Notes: a model not told the origin generated them from the sequence alone. 64,000 nt of DNA from an uncultured Spirochaetaceae bacterium (GCA_902766125.1 CACXCG010000018.1:1-64000), one strand, 5' to 3'. Counted from the stretch's first letter, positions 42,680-52,355 are shown. Numbers and translations: made by a program.

Positions 42680-43721
42680 CTACAGGCACGCAGCCGTAGG
42701 GACTGTCGGTATACGAAAGGAAGTCGGCAATTATTTTTTTTGCTTCCGGGTTACAGCCGGTTATGCGGGTGACTGTTCCGTCTTTCTGTTTTACCAGCGG
42801 AACAACATAGCGTTTTTTTACAGCAAGCGACACACAGTAATGTCCGTCCAGTGCAGAATCAGTATGTTCTACTTTTGTCATGGTACGGAAGGTGTGATGC
42901 AGTCGCGAAAAGACAATGTCCTTTTTCTGCAGGGCAAAGGCATCAAAGCGTTCTATCAGTTCTTTTTCGGAAAGAGAAAACAAATCATCTTCGGTTATGA
43001 ACTTACAGGAAACGGCACGCGACACAACATCGGCAAGCAGCTGCATGGCAATTTTATCTTCGTTATGCTGCAGAAGAAGTGCAATGGACGTAAACTTTTT
43101 TGTATACGTAAGGGCTGCTTCTTCGTCATCAAAGCCAAGTTCACTCTGTCCCTGTTCGTTTACAAGTACACAGATGTGACTGTAATTTTCCCTTACCTGA
43201 GAGATTGTCCATTCGCCGCACAACGCTGCCCCTGACGGATACATGTATTCCAGACGGTCTGCACTTAAACCGGGACAGGAATTATCTGCAACGGGGTAAC
43301 GGTGATAGTCATCAACATCAGAAGCTGTAAGTCCATCGCGCTTGAGTAAAACTGCAAGGGAAGCATTGCTGTCGATGAGGTTTGCGTTTATATCTTCTGA
43401 ACTTTCCTGCGTTAACGCGTCCCCGTTACGAAAGTCGGTTACGTGACTGAAAGCTCTTGTTGAAACATCATGCAAAAGGGCAGCAATAGTCTGCTTTTTG
43501 TCATGCGTAAAATTCCAGACAATAAGGGCTACTCCCACAGAATGATCAAAGCGTGAATAAAAAAACTGATTTTTAAAAAGCGGAGTCCAGTCGGTTCCGC
43601 ACAAAAGCCCTACTCCCTTTAATCTTGCAACTAACGGAAGCTCAAGATAATCCGCCAGAAAATCGGGAACATCAGAATACAAAATAGAATGATACGCCTG
43701 CGCAGTAAATTGTTCTTCCAT
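42669..43721 (-). CDS. HD-domain phosphohydrolase
   Basis: The 350-residue protein has an HD domain: YSRFDHSVGVALI and IAALLHDVSTRAFSHVTDF hold the metal-binding His and His-Asp pair, followed by LSADRLEYM. It resembles the dGTPase/SAMHD1-like group of metal-dependent phosphohydrolases; the substrate, possibly a nucleotide, is not determined. It starts 9 bp after the CadD-like gene and belongs to the parAB-cadD-HD transcript. Confidence 0.75.
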   Translation of the reverse strand: MEEQFTAQAYHSILYSDVPDFLADYLELPLVARLKGVGLLCGTDWTPLFKNQFFYSRFDHSVGVALIVWNFTHDKKQTIAALLHDVSTRAFSHVTDFRNGDALTQESSEDINANLIDSNASLAVLLKRDGLTASDVDDYHRYPVADNSCPGLSADRLEYMYPSGAALCGEWTISQVRENYSHICVLVNEQGQSELGFDDEEAALTYTKKFTSIALLLQHNEDKIAMQLLADVVSRAVSCKFITEDDLFSLSEKELIERFDAFALQKKDIVFSRLHHTFRTMTKVEHTDSALDGHYCVSLAVKKRYVVPLVKQKDGTVTRITGCNPEAKKIIADFLSYTDSPYGCVPVVDF

Positions 43722-43730
43722 GCTAAAACC

Positions 43731-44327
43731 TTACGGTCTGTGCCGCAGTAAACCAGACAGCCACGGAATGGTTCCATTCTTAAGAAGAATATACGTACCA
43801 AGAATGACAAACGCAACCGGAATAATCGTCTTTGCAAAATCACGCACATACAGCTGCACATTTTTTGAAAGAGAAAGCTGCACTGCGCCCCATAGACACA
43901 GCGTCTGCAAAACAAACAGCACACATACCATTACAATAAATTCAGAATGAGAAAGAGAATCAAACAGCGGAAGGTAGATTTCTATGTTATCAGTTCCGTT
44001 ACCGAGTGCAAGAACAACCGTCTGCACAAACACTAAGATAAACCACACAAACGGAATCTTTTTATCGTATACAAACGGAAACAATATCCCGGTCAGAATT
44101 GCGACAAAACCGGAAAGTCCCAGCACATTATTATTCACGATATTGAGTACAGGAGTCCAGACGTAACAGACAGCAACCAGTAAAAAAAGAGAGGCATACT
44201 TACCCAGCACAAGTGCAGTGCGTTCGCTTACTGTATCTGATTTGCATGCCAGAAGAAACAGCATAATAAAACCGTCTATCTCTGTGGCAATAAAAGTGAT
44301 GAGAGTAGCAAATACAACAGCAACCAT
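43731..44327 (-). CDS. CadD-like membrane transporter
   Basis: The 198-residue protein has about six membrane helices with FIATEIDGFIMLFLLAC and ALGNGTDNIEIYLPLF, both matching the CadD cadmium-resistance family (LysE-like; D-N in GxDNIxIYxPLF). The metal or solute moved is uncertain. It lies directly after parB, an unusual neighbour, with 8 bp between the genes. Confidence 0.7.
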   Translation of the reverse strand: MVAVVFATLITFIATEIDGFIMLFLLACKSDTVSERTALVLGKYASLFLLVAVCYVWTPVLNIVNNNVLGLSGFVAILTGILFPFVYDKKIPFVWFILVFVQTVVLALGNGTDNIEIYLPLFDSLSHSEFIVMVCVLFVLQTLCLWGAVQLSLSKNVQLYVRDFAKTIIPVAFVILGTYILLKNGTIPWLSGLLRHRP

Positions 44328-44335
44328 AATGAATG

Positions 44336-45301
44336 TTATTTTCCGACGATAACTTCGTAGATGCGATTTAAATCATCTTTGGTGTAGTAGTCAATGGTAA
44401 TGGAACCTTTGTTGAAGTTACCCTTGAGTTTTACTTTTGCACCCAGCACTTCAATGAATTTCTGTTCGATGGCTACGTAATTAGGATCGCGCGAATCCTG
44501 CTTAGGAGCTGAACCGCCGGCTTCTTTTGCAGCACGGGAACCACCATTGAGCAGTCCGGCTTCTGCTTCTGCCTGACGGACAGACATACCCTGTCCCATT
44601 ATCTTACCAAACAGAACACGCTGATCTGCAGGGTTAACTACTGCAAGCAGTGCACGTGCATGACCGCTGGTAATAGAACCAGAGGCTAACGCATGCTGCA
44701 TGTCTTCGGGAAGTTTTAAAAGACGCACGCTGTTTGCAACGGTAGAACGATTCTTTCCTACGCGGGTTGCAACTTCATCCTGCGTAATGTTATCCAGTTC
44801 CATCAGGTTGTAATATGCCTGGGCTTCTTCTATGGGATTTAAGTCGGTACGCTGAATGTTTTCGATTAACGCAACTTCAAGTTTCTGTGATTCAGTATAC
44901 TTTCTGAGCTGAACAGGAATGCGCTCAAGTCCAGCAGCTTTTGCAGCACGGGTACGGCGTTCACCGGCAATGATATAGAATGAACCGTCACCTGCATCTT
45001 CAATGATAACCGGAATAAGCACACCGTCACGGCGAACACTTTCGGTAAGTTCTGCAAGTTTTTCCTGATCAAAATACTGACGCGGCTGACGCGGATTTGG
45101 TTTAAGCAGTGCGGGATTAACCCACAGCGTTTTGTTTTCGTCCTGTTCAATTCCTGCAGGAAGATTATCAGATGCAGAAACAGTTTTTACCTGTACACCA
45201 GTCTGTTCTGCTTCCTGCGTAACAGGTGCCTGTGATTCCTGAGATTCTGCTTCTTCCAGAAGGGCGCTCAGTCCCTTTCCCAGTCCGCCTTTTTTAGCCA
45301 C
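44336..45301 (-). CDS. parB: chromosome-partitioning protein ParB
   Basis: The 321-residue protein has the Spo0J motifs: LKPNPRQPRQYFDQEKLAELTESVRRDGVLIPVI, the CTP-binding GERRTRAAKAAGLERIPV, ALIENIQRTDLNPIEEAQAY and the helix-turn-helix TQDEVATRVGKNRSTVANSVRLLKLPEDMQ. It loads as a CTP clamp at parS and works with ParA. Overlaps parA by 8 bp. Confidence 0.95.
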   Translation of the reverse strand: MAKKGGLGKGLSALLEEAESQESQAPVTQEAEQTGVQVKTVSASDNLPAGIEQDENKTLWVNPALLKPNPRQPRQYFDQEKLAELTESVRRDGVLIPVIIEDAGDGSFYIIAGERRTRAAKAAGLERIPVQLRKYTESQKLEVALIENIQRTDLNPIEEAQAYYNLMELDNITQDEVATRVGKNRSTVANSVRLLKLPEDMQHALASGSITSGHARALLAVVNPADQRVLFGKIMGQGMSVRQAEAEAGLLNGGSRAAKEAGGSAPKQDSRDPNYVAIEQKFIEVLGAKVKLKGNFNKGSITIDYYTKDDLNRIYEVIVGK

Positions 45302-46049
45302 GGTTGATTACCTCTTCTGCAAGCTTTTCGTAACTCTTTGCACCGACACAGGCGGGATCATACAGACAGATGGGTTCTCCGCGGGAAGGAGCTTCTGAAA
45401 GACGTACGTTGCGCGGGATAATCGTATTGAATACAACATCCTTGAAATAACTCTTAACCTGCATGACAACATCCTGTGCAAGACGGGTACGGCTGTCGTA
45501 CATGGTAAAGAAAATTCCGCCTATGACTAACTGCGGATTAATGCTCTTCTGAACTTTTTTGACAGTCTGCAGAAGAAGGGTAATTCCTTCAAGTGCAAAA
45601 TATTCACACTGCATGGGAATAAGAACTGCATCTGCTGCAGCAAGACCGTTAAGCGTAAGGATTCCCAAAGACGGAGGACAGTCAATCAGAATATAGTCGT
45701 ATTTGTCACGCAGCGGATCAATTGCTTTTTTAAGGAAGTATTCACGGTTTTCCTGATCTATCAATTCAACAGCAGCACCGGACAGATCTATTGATGCAGT
45801 TATAATATCAAGATTCTTTACGGTCGCATGCTTGATAGCCTGCTCTGCAGTTGCAGTTTCTGCCAGAAGTTCGTAAATAGTGGGCTTATCTTTGCTGACA
45901 CCAACACCACTGGACATATTGCCCTGACTGTCAAAATCAATGAGCAGTACCTTTTTTCCGGCAAGTGCAATATATGCTCCGATATTGATTGTAGATGTTG
46001 TCTTTCCAACACCACCTTTCTGGTTTACAAAAACAAATACTTTTCCCAT
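45294..46049 (-). CDS. parA: chromosome-partitioning ATPase ParA/Soj
   Basis: The 251-residue ParA has the deviant Walker A (VNQKGGVGKTTSTINIGAYIA), VLLIDFDSQGNMSSG and ILIDCPPSLGILTLNGL. It segregates origin regions with ParB. TATACT lies 10 nt before ATG. No parS consensus is seen near. Confidence 0.95.
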   Translation of the reverse strand: MGKVFVFVNQKGGVGKTTSTINIGAYIALAGKKVLLIDFDSQGNMSSGVGVSKDKPTIYELLAETATAEQAIKHATVKNLDIITASIDLSGAAVELIDQENREYFLKKAIDPLRDKYDYILIDCPPSLGILTLNGLAAADAVLIPMQCEYFALEGITLLLQTVKKVQKSINPQLVIGGIFFTMYDSRTRLAQDVVMQVKSYFKDVVFNTIIPRNVRLSEAPSRGEPICLYDPACVGAKSYEKLAEEVINRG

Positions 46050-46098
46050 AACAGTATTCAGTATATCATTTTGTTGAACATAATGCTATAGTATTTTC

Positions 46099-47280
46099 AT
46101 GATTCTTTTTGCCACTTTTTCAAAGCCCGCAGTACCTGAAATAGACGCCTTTGGAACAAAACTGAACGGCTGCCAGAAAATACGGCTGTCCTACAACCAG
46201 GAAACCTCCAAATATGACGCAGAATGCTATACACAAACACAGTGCTTTACCTATCATGTAAGCATTCAGGAAGCAGAAGACTTTATAGAAAAACACAGCG
46301 GCACTTCGTTTAAAAACGTCGAATCCCGTACGGAATCAGAACAGATTGTAACGCTTGCAAACCGCCATGGAAAAGTCCGCCAGATCCGTCATGCGCTTAA
46401 GGCAAACGTTAAGCCCTTACACCAGGCACTGAGCGGTCACGACAGAAAAAAGCAGTATCTTTTGGAAAGCGACAGACCCTTACCGTTTTTAGTAAAGCTT
46501 GGAATTCAGACAAAAGAAGGAAAACTGATTGCACAGCGCGAAGATAAATTCCGTCAGATAAACCGCTTTCTGGAATGTCTTGAGGATTTACTTCCGTCGC
46601 TGAACATAAAAGACAGGCCGTTACGCATTGCTGATTTTGGCTGCGGAAAAAGTTACCTGACTTTTGCCGTATACTGGTTTCTTACCGAAAAAAAACAGAT
46701 TCCCGTAGAAATTATCGGACTGGATTTAAAAGCTGATGTCATTGAACACTGCAATGCGTTTGCAAAAGAATGCGCCTATGACCACCTGCACTTTTTTGTG
46801 GGAAACATTGAAGGCTTTACCTACCCCGAACCGCCGGACTTAATCATTACCCTTCACGCCTGCGACACTGCTACCGACTTTGCATTACAGCATGCCGTAA
46901 GTGCAGAAACGACTGCAATTTTAAGCGTTCCCTGCTGCCAGCACGAAATAAACACGCAGTTAGAAAAAAATGCAAAAGCGTTTCCGGCAGACAGTCCGTT
47001 TGCACCGCTTATGCAGTACGGCATTTTACGCGAACGGTTTGCAGCCCTTGCAACCGATGCACTGCGCGCTGAATATCTTACGCAGAACGGCTACACGGTA
47101 CAGCTTCTGGAATTTATTGATGAAACGCTTACCCCAAAGAACGTGATGATACGGGCAGTAAAAAAGAATCTTTCTAATCAGAAAGCACAGGAAGATTTTA
47201 AGCGAACAAAAGAAAGTTCTGTGGCACGGCAGGACGCACTGCTTTCTGCGTTAGGCGTAACACAGACTCTCAGCAGGTAA
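46099..47280 (+). CDS. SAM-dependent methyltransferase
   Basis: The 393-residue protein has a class I SAM-binding core in the middle (LRIADFGCGKSYLTFAVYWFL; IIGLDLKADVIEHC) and a later LIITLHACDTATDFAL...SVPCCQHEI segment typical of the Methyltransf_31/32 group whose substrates are unknown. The N-terminal 170 residues are probably a substrate-binding part. TATAGT is 6 nt before ATG, without clear -35. Divergent from parA. Confidence 0.8.
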   Translation: MILFATFSKPAVPEIDAFGTKLNGCQKIRLSYNQETSKYDAECYTQTQCFTYHVSIQEAEDFIEKHSGTSFKNVESRTESEQIVTLANRHGKVRQIRHALKANVKPLHQALSGHDRKKQYLLESDRPLPFLVKLGIQTKEGKLIAQREDKFRQINRFLECLEDLLPSLNIKDRPLRIADFGCGKSYLTFAVYWFLTEKKQIPVEIIGLDLKADVIEHCNAFAKECAYDHLHFFVGNIEGFTYPEPPDLIITLHACDTATDFALQHAVSAETTAILSVPCCQHEINTQLEKNAKAFPADSPFAPLMQYGILRERFAALATDALRAEYLTQNGYTVQLLEFIDETLTPKNVMIRAVKKNLSNQKAQEDFKRTKESSVARQDALLSALGVTQTLSR

Positions 47281-47281
47281 G

Positions 47282-48118
47282 CTACAGCACATACTGTTCA
47301 ACAAACTGCGCAACACCGCTTTCGTTGTTTGTATACTGAGTAACAAAGTCTGCACAGTCTTTGATTGCATCAAGCGCATTCTGCATGGCAACACCGTAAC
47401 CGCACTGACGGATCATGCTTTCGTCGTTCATGCTGTCACCAAAGCCCATGGTCTTTTCCACGGGAACAGAAAGATAGTCTGCAAGCCAGCGGACGGCTTC
47501 TCCCTTACCGCAGTCGGCAGGAAGAATTTCAAGGAAGTATGGCTTACTGATAAAAATGTTTGCTTTAGAACCAAGCTTTTCTTTGAGCGTTTTCTGCAGC
47601 ACCTGAAGTTTTTCCGGCTCTCCGGGAACAAGCATTTTCTGAAATCCCTTTGACAAAAACGAATGATAGTTTTCTACAACCTGACCCTTTAAGTGACAGA
47701 GCTTTACGTCAAGTTCTGTCCATTCATTCATTTCTGACATGTAGATGGTTGTTGCATCGTACACTTCGGTTTTAAAGCCTGCTTCTTCTGCAATACGGTC
47801 AGCTTTCTGCAGCACTTCAGGGCTTACCATGCACTCGTGAATGCGAAGCCGCTGATGCATGTCAAACACACTTGCACCGTTTACCGCAATAACAAATCGT
47901 CCCGCTTCTATGCCGGCAACATCAAGTCTTCTTACAAACGGAAGAATGGCATCTTCTGCACGGCCGGAACACAGCACAATGTAAATGCCAAGGGCGGCGG
48001 CTCTTTGCAGCACGCGGACGGTTTTGTCATCTATCTGAGCCTGTGCGTTTAAGAGTGTGTCGTCTAAATCGAGAGCAATCAGTTTTACATCCAGTTTTTG
48101 CTGCGGAAGTTTATGCAT
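47282..48118 (-). CDS. Cof-type HAD-IIB phosphatase
   Basis: The 278-residue HAD phosphatase has motif I LIALDLDDTLLNA, VLCSGRAEDAI, and MGFGDSMNDESMI (motif IV). It probably dephosphorylates a sugar phosphate or cofactor. It begins 15 bp after the ABC-F gene and may be co-transcribed. A second family member lies at 30235-31002. Confidence 0.88.
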   Translation of the reverse strand: MHKLPQQKLDVKLIALDLDDTLLNAQAQIDDKTVRVLQRAAALGIYIVLCSGRAEDAILPFVRRLDVAGIEAGRFVIAVNGASVFDMHQRLRIHECMVSPEVLQKADRIAEEAGFKTEVYDATTIYMSEMNEWTELDVKLCHLKGQVVENYHSFLSKGFQKMLVPGEPEKLQVLQKTLKEKLGSKANIFISKPYFLEILPADCGKGEAVRWLADYLSVPVEKTMGFGDSMNDESMIRQCGYGVAMQNALDAIKDCADFVTQYTNNESGVAQFVEQYVL

Positions 48119-48133
48119 TGTCTTACCCGAATA

Positions 48134-49897
48134 CTAGCGTGTCAGCTTGCGGTACATAGTCTTATGAGGATGATCTTCATCAATACCCAGTTCCTTCTTT
48201 CTCCATTCTGCGTATTCGCTCCAGTTACCTTCAAACCACTTTACTTCAGAATTATTTTCAAAGGCAAGAATATGCGTACAGATACGGTCAAGGAAGTAAC
48301 GGTCGTGACTGATTACCATTACCACTCCTGCAAACTCGTTGATTGCTTCTTCAAGGCTGCGGGTTGTAGTAATGTCAAGGTCGTTAGTCGGTTCGTCAAG
48401 CAGAAGCACATTGCCTGCTTCCTTAAACATCATGCCCATATTGAGACGGTTCTTTTCACCACCGGAAAGCACGCTGATTTTTTTGTTCTGTTCTGCAGAG
48501 CCAAAGTTAAACCATGAACAGTAAGCATGTGCATTTATTTCGCGGACTGCACCGTTAAGCGGACGGCCCTTTTCATCAACTGCACCCAGTTTAATCATGT
48601 CTGCACCACCGGAAAGTGTTTCGTAGATGGTTTTGTTGGGATCCAGTTTTGAACGCATCTGATCAACATAGACCAGTTTTACGGTTTCGCCGATTTTGAT
48701 GTTACCGCTGTCAGGTTTTTCTTCGCCTTCAGTTCCGTCGGGCATCTGAACTTTCTGTCCGGCTGCAGTCGCAATCATTTTAAACAAGGTTGTCTTACCG
48801 GCACCGTTGGGACCAACAATGCCAACCACAGCACCAGCGGGAATATGGAAGTCAAGATTTTCAAACAGCACACGGTCATCAAAACTTTTGGTAAGTGCTT
48901 CTGCATCGATTACGACATTACCTAAGCGCGGTCCTGCGGGAATTGAAATCTGGCTGTCTTTAAGCAGAACACGTTTGCTTTCTTCTGCAAGCAGCTGTTC
49001 GTATTTAGTAATGTGTTCCTTATGCTTAGCCTGGCGGCCTTTAGCACCGGCATGAATCCATTCCAATTCTTCCTGCATCTGTTTTTGTCTGACCGATGCC
49101 TGCTTTTCTTCAAGCGCAAGACGTTTCTGTTTTGCTTCAAGCCATTCGCTGTAATTTCCTTTGAAAGGATATCCTTCTCCGCGATCCATTTCCAGAATCC
49201 ATCCGGCAACATTGTCAAGGAAGTAGCGGTCGTGCGTAATTGCAATAATGGTTCCTTCGTAATTCTGCAGGTGACGTTCAAGCCATGCAATAGTTTCTGC
49301 ATCAAGATGGTTTGTCGGTTCGTCAAGCAGAAGAATGTCGGGTTTCTGCAAAAGAAGACGGCACAGGGCAACACGGCGGCGTTCACCACCCGAGAGAACA
49401 TCTACAACCTGCTCTGGGGGAGGACAGCGGAGTGCATCCATTGCAAGCTCAAGGTTTGCATCAAGATTCCATGCATCAGCGGCATCCAGTTTTTCCTGAA
49501 GTTCTGCCTGACGCGCACACAGCTTATCAAAATCTGCATCGGGATCTCCGAATGCTTCGTTAACTTTGTCAAATTCTGCAAGCAGGTCGGTAATGGGTTT
49601 TACGCCTTCCATGACGATTTCTTTAACCGTCTTACCTGCTTCAAGCTGCGGTTCCTGTTCCAGATAACCCATGCTGTAGCCTTCTGACAGATGAGTTTCT
49701 CCGGTGTAGTCGGTATCAATACCTGCAAAGATTTTGAACAGTGACGACTTACCGGCACCGTTTTCGCCAATCACTCCGATTTTAGCACCGTAGTAATACG
49801 AAATGCTGATGTCCTTAAGAACAACTTTTGTGCCATACGCGCGCGAAACGCAATCCATTGTGTAAATGATTTTTTTGTCGTCGAATGTCTTAGCCAT
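48134..49897 (-). CDS. ettA: ABC-F translational throttle protein EttA
   Basis: From MAKTFDD the protein has 587 residues and two ABC ATPase domains (GENGAGKSS / LSGGERRRVALCRLLL / DEPTNHLD, and GPNGAGKTT / LSGGEKNRLNMGMM / DEPTNDLD), an arm and a P-site-tRNA-interacting linker with ELEWIHAGAKGRQAKHKEH and GNYSEWLEAKQKR, as in EttA. It binds the ribosome and gates translation with the energy state. The ATG is fixed by TATACT 6 nt upstream with TTGCAA 17 bp further up. Confidence 0.93.
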   Translation of the reverse strand: MAKTFDDKKIIYTMDCVSRAYGTKVVLKDISISYYYGAKIGVIGENGAGKSSLFKIFAGIDTDYTGETHLSEGYSMGYLEQEPQLEAGKTVKEIVMEGVKPITDLLAEFDKVNEAFGDPDADFDKLCARQAELQEKLDAADAWNLDANLELAMDALRCPPPEQVVDVLSGGERRRVALCRLLLQKPDILLLDEPTNHLDAETIAWLERHLQNYEGTIIAITHDRYFLDNVAGWILEMDRGEGYPFKGNYSEWLEAKQKRLALEEKQASVRQKQMQEELEWIHAGAKGRQAKHKEHITKYEQLLAEESKRVLLKDSQISIPAGPRLGNVVIDAEALTKSFDDRVLFENLDFHIPAGAVVGIVGPNGAGKTTLFKMIATAAGQKVQMPDGTEGEEKPDSGNIKIGETVKLVYVDQMRSKLDPNKTIYETLSGGADMIKLGAVDEKGRPLNGAVREINAHAYCSWFNFGSAEQNKKISVLSGGEKNRLNMGMMFKEAGNVLLLDEPTNDLDITTTRSLEEAINEFAGVVMVISHDRYFLDRICTHILAFENNSEVKWFEGNWSEYAEWRKKELGIDEDHPHKTMYRKLTR

Positions 49898-49903
49898 AGG
49901 GAA

Positions 49904-49932
49904 AGTATAACGGAGAAAAGCAGTGCTTGCAA
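49904..49932 (-). promoter_or_regulatory. leaderless promoter of ettA
   Basis: TTGCAA (49927-49932), 17 bp, TATACT (49904-49909), 6 nt, ATG. Confidence 0.7.
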
Positions 49933-49942
49933 GCAGAAGGAA

Positions 49943-49975
49943 TAAAAAAAGCCCTGCAGTATAAACCGCAGGGCT
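49943..49975 (-). terminator. intrinsic terminator of the InlB-repeat lipoprotein gene
   Basis: Arms AGCCCTGC and GCAGGGCT (49950-49957, 49968-49975) then TTTTTTT on the minus strand. Confidence 0.85.
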
Positions 49976-50034
49976 CATAAAGTACGGCAAAATCATTGAA
50001 AAGTCAACTGTTTTTTTGTCGCATTCCACTTATT

Positions 50035-51372
50035 TTACTTCAAGCACAGGGCGGGAACTACACCCAGCTGGTTTATGTTTGTTTGCATACTGCTTCCTCC
50101 CGCTATGCCGGACCAATCAACATCTTGGCAACTAGAACTGGCGCGGGCGGGTGTGCGCAGCCAATAAGCCGCTGCATTGCCATATTGCCGGTAAAACGCC
50201 ATGTTGTTTCTCCAAACTCTATAAGCTACGCCATTAATCATGTCCAAGTCTTGGGGATTTTCGCCATAGTCGTAGGTATCATCGACAGCATAGACCGAAC
50301 CGTACTTATTGGCTTGCGCAAGAGAATAATCAGTGTGCGTCCTAAAACGATCTGAAGGAGCGCCATATTGATATTCAACATCAATGCCATTGTTAACATA
50401 ATAAGCGGTTTCTTTAATCGAAAGGATAAAGACTTTATCCTGTGTATCATTGACTTGACGACTAGCTAAATCATCAAATGTTTCAGAAGTAGCTTCTGAT
50501 CCGTCGCTTTCATAAATCGTGTTGTCCAAAGTCGTTGTTGCGATAAGATTTTGCGCGGAACTGGTAAAGGCGCTTTGCAAAAAGCCTTTGTTTAAGAAGT
50601 CCCCCGTGTTTCCATTCAGATAATTACGCAAATCTGAATATTCCCAGTTATCGCAATTTGCGCTGCCACCACGATGAAAATAATCTGTTGTCAACGAATT
50701 TTCGGCTACCAGCAGTTTTTTACGGTCGCTTCCATAGTCTTCTTTTAAAACACGCCACTTAATCGGTTCAACCATAAAGTATCCGGGTATTTTATAATCT
50801 GGACTACCGCTGGAGGGAACCAGCGTTCCATCTGAATAATAATATCTCCAGAATCTAGCCTGTTCTCGCATGGCGTACAAGTTACCGTCGCTTCCGGGAT
50901 AGTATTCAAGACCGCCCATCACAATTTTCTGGCTTTCGTCAATGACAACATCATCTGCCTTGTGACTCTGCGGAAAGTCGCCGAACAGAACATATCTTGC
51001 GTTTGTTCCATAGGTTCCGCTTGTGGTTGCAGGCAAATAGGTAACAGTTGTGTGGAAAGCATACCAGCGTGCAGTAAGCTCTATGTTTTCGGTTACCGGG
51101 GTTGCAAAATCATACAGCGCACCGTCTTTAAACCAGCACACAAAAGCGCAGTCGGTTTTTGTCGGAGCAGCAGGTTTTCTTGCAACTCCTCCCTCAGGTA
51201 CATACTGTGTTGTGACAGGACTTCCTCCGTCAGTGCTGAAGGTAACGGTAAAGCGAGGACCACTTGCTCCGCCAGAAGTAACCAGACTGTCACAGCCAGT
51301 TAGCAGCGCTGTGCCCATAAAAAGAATTGCACTTGTAAACAATACAAATGCAAGTTGTGAAAGTTTTTTCAT
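50035..51372 (-). CDS. InlB-repeat / DUF6273 surface lipoprotein
   Basis: The 445-residue protein has a lipobox ending at Cys27 (LLTGC), then one InlB B-repeat (VTFSTDGGSPVTTQYVPEGGVARKPAAPTKTDCAFVCWFKDG), then a large domain with YLNGNTGDFLNKGF, YWLRTPA and the closing LGVVPALCLK that mark DUF6273. Such lipoproteins are expected at the cell surface and occur as large families in gut treponemes. Sequence upstream has a 10-G tract, possibly phase-variable. A good AGGAG precedes the ATG. Confidence 0.85.
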   Translation of the reverse strand: MKKLSQLAFVLFTSAILFMGTALLTGCDSLVTSGGASGPRFTVTFSTDGGSPVTTQYVPEGGVARKPAAPTKTDCAFVCWFKDGALYDFATPVTENIELTARWYAFHTTVTYLPATTSGTYGTNARYVLFGDFPQSHKADDVVIDESQKIVMGGLEYYPGSDGNLYAMREQARFWRYYYSDGTLVPSSGSPDYKIPGYFMVEPIKWRVLKEDYGSDRKKLLVAENSLTTDYFHRGGSANCDNWEYSDLRNYLNGNTGDFLNKGFLQSAFTSSAQNLIATTTLDNTIYESDGSEATSETFDDLASRQVNDTQDKVFILSIKETAYYVNNGIDVEYQYGAPSDRFRTHTDYSLAQANKYGSVYAVDDTYDYGENPQDLDMINGVAYRVWRNNMAFYRQYGNAAAYWLRTPARASSSCQDVDWSGIAGGSSMQTNINQLGVVPALCLK

Positions 51373-51406
51373 AAACTTACTCCTGTTGAATATGAATTTG
51401 AATTTA

Positions 51407-51436
51407 AAACAAAAAGACTGCCCGGCGTACGGACAG
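51407..51436 (-). terminator. terminator-like hairpin A upstream of the surface lipoprotein gene
   Basis: Arms CTGCCCG (51418-51424) and CGGACAG (51430-51436, one G-T pair), followed on the minus strand by TCTTTTTGTTTT. It lies between the poly-G tract and the gene. Confidence 0.55.
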
Positions 51437-51451
51437 ACTTGTGTTTACGAG

Positions 51452-51492
51452 AAAAAAATAAAAAGGCAGATGAGTCAGCTATACATCTGACT
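51452..51492 (-). terminator. terminator hairpin B with a mutually exclusive alternative
   Basis: CAGATG (51467-51472) pairs with CATCTG (51484-51489), followed on the minus strand by CCTTTTTATTTTTTT. An alternative stem, AGTCAG (51473-51478) with CTGACT (51487-51492), shares bases with it, so both cannot form. It is either the terminator of the upstream transglycosylase gene or an attenuator. Confidence 0.6.
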
Positions 51493-51499
51493 GTATATA

Positions 51500-51509
51500 G
51501 GGGGGGGGG
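51500..51509. repeat. homopolymeric 10-G tract
   Basis: Ten consecutive G on the plus strand beside TATATA, 128 bp upstream of the surface lipoprotein start. Runs this long slip during replication; poly-G tracts in T. pallidum promoters change expression of surface genes. Confidence 0.8.
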
Positions 51510-51587
51510 TATGAGTTCTGAGTAAACTGCTTAACTATTGCATCAACCGAGTTGTAAAAACTTCCCATGCGTTCATACTAGCACACC

Positions 51588-52355
51588 TTACCGTCGCATT
51601 GCAAGCAGTTTGTCGCCGTATGGAATTGTCTGGTTTGTGTAATAGGCAACAACTTCGCGGTTGAACGTATCTTCCAGAAGTGAACGATAGGTTTCTATCT
51701 GCGAAATGTAGTTGAGTGTCTGCTGCGGAGTTCCGCCGTTACGAACTTTACTGGTACCTGCATTGTACATGGCAAGGGCTGCAATTTCGTTACCGGCTGT
51801 GTTAAGACAGAAACGCAGGTGTGACATTCCGTAATGTGCAGAGACTGCGGGATCAAAAAATTCTGCTTCGGTCAAAGAAGGAAACGATGCTGAGTTCAGC
51901 TGAAAAAGTCCGCGGTCAATGGTGTTGTTTTTGTTAACATGCTTTGCGGTTACTTTATAATTGCTTTCTGTGTGTGCAAGTGAAAAGGCCAGTGCTACCG
52001 GTACATTGTATGCATCGGCATTCTGAAGGATAGCCAGTGCAATATCACGGCTTCCGGTTACCTGTGTGTAAAACCATTCTACTGCGGCACGACTGTCGCT
52101 CTGACGGTACAGCAAAAGACCTTCGTCTTCGCGAGAAACGGTTTCATCTTCTTCATCAGTCAAAGAGAATGACGATAAAAACAAATCTTCTTCCTGTTCA
52201 GCAGAAGCTAATGCTGAATCTACAGCCATATCCGACTGCGCAGTTTCATGGGAGGGAAGAAAAAAGAATACACCCAGGCTGGCCGCAATACTCACCACCG
52301 AAATAATAACAGGCGTCCATACATGGTGTAAAAATGATTCACTACAAGAACTCAT
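51588..52355 (-). CDS. lytic transglycosylase (SLT) membrane protein
   Basis: From MSSCSESF (255 residues, GGAGG upstream): one membrane helix (WTPVIISVVSIAASLGVFFF), a disordered acidic linker and a C-terminal SLT domain: catalytic Glu in LAHTESNY, GLFQLN and AMYNAGTSK. It cleaves peptidoglycan glycan strands with anhydro-muropeptide formation. Downstream hairpins would end its transcript. Confidence 0.88.
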   Translation of the reverse strand: MSSCSESFLHHVWTPVIISVVSIAASLGVFFFLPSHETAQSDMAVDSALASAEQEEDLFLSSFSLTDEEDETVSREDEGLLLYRQSDSRAAVEWFYTQVTGSRDIALAILQNADAYNVPVALAFSLAHTESNYKVTAKHVNKNNTIDRGLFQLNSASFPSLTEAEFFDPAVSAHYGMSHLRFCLNTAGNEIAALAMYNAGTSKVRNGGTPQQTLNYISQIETYRSLLEDTFNREVVAYYTNQTIPYGDKLLAMRR

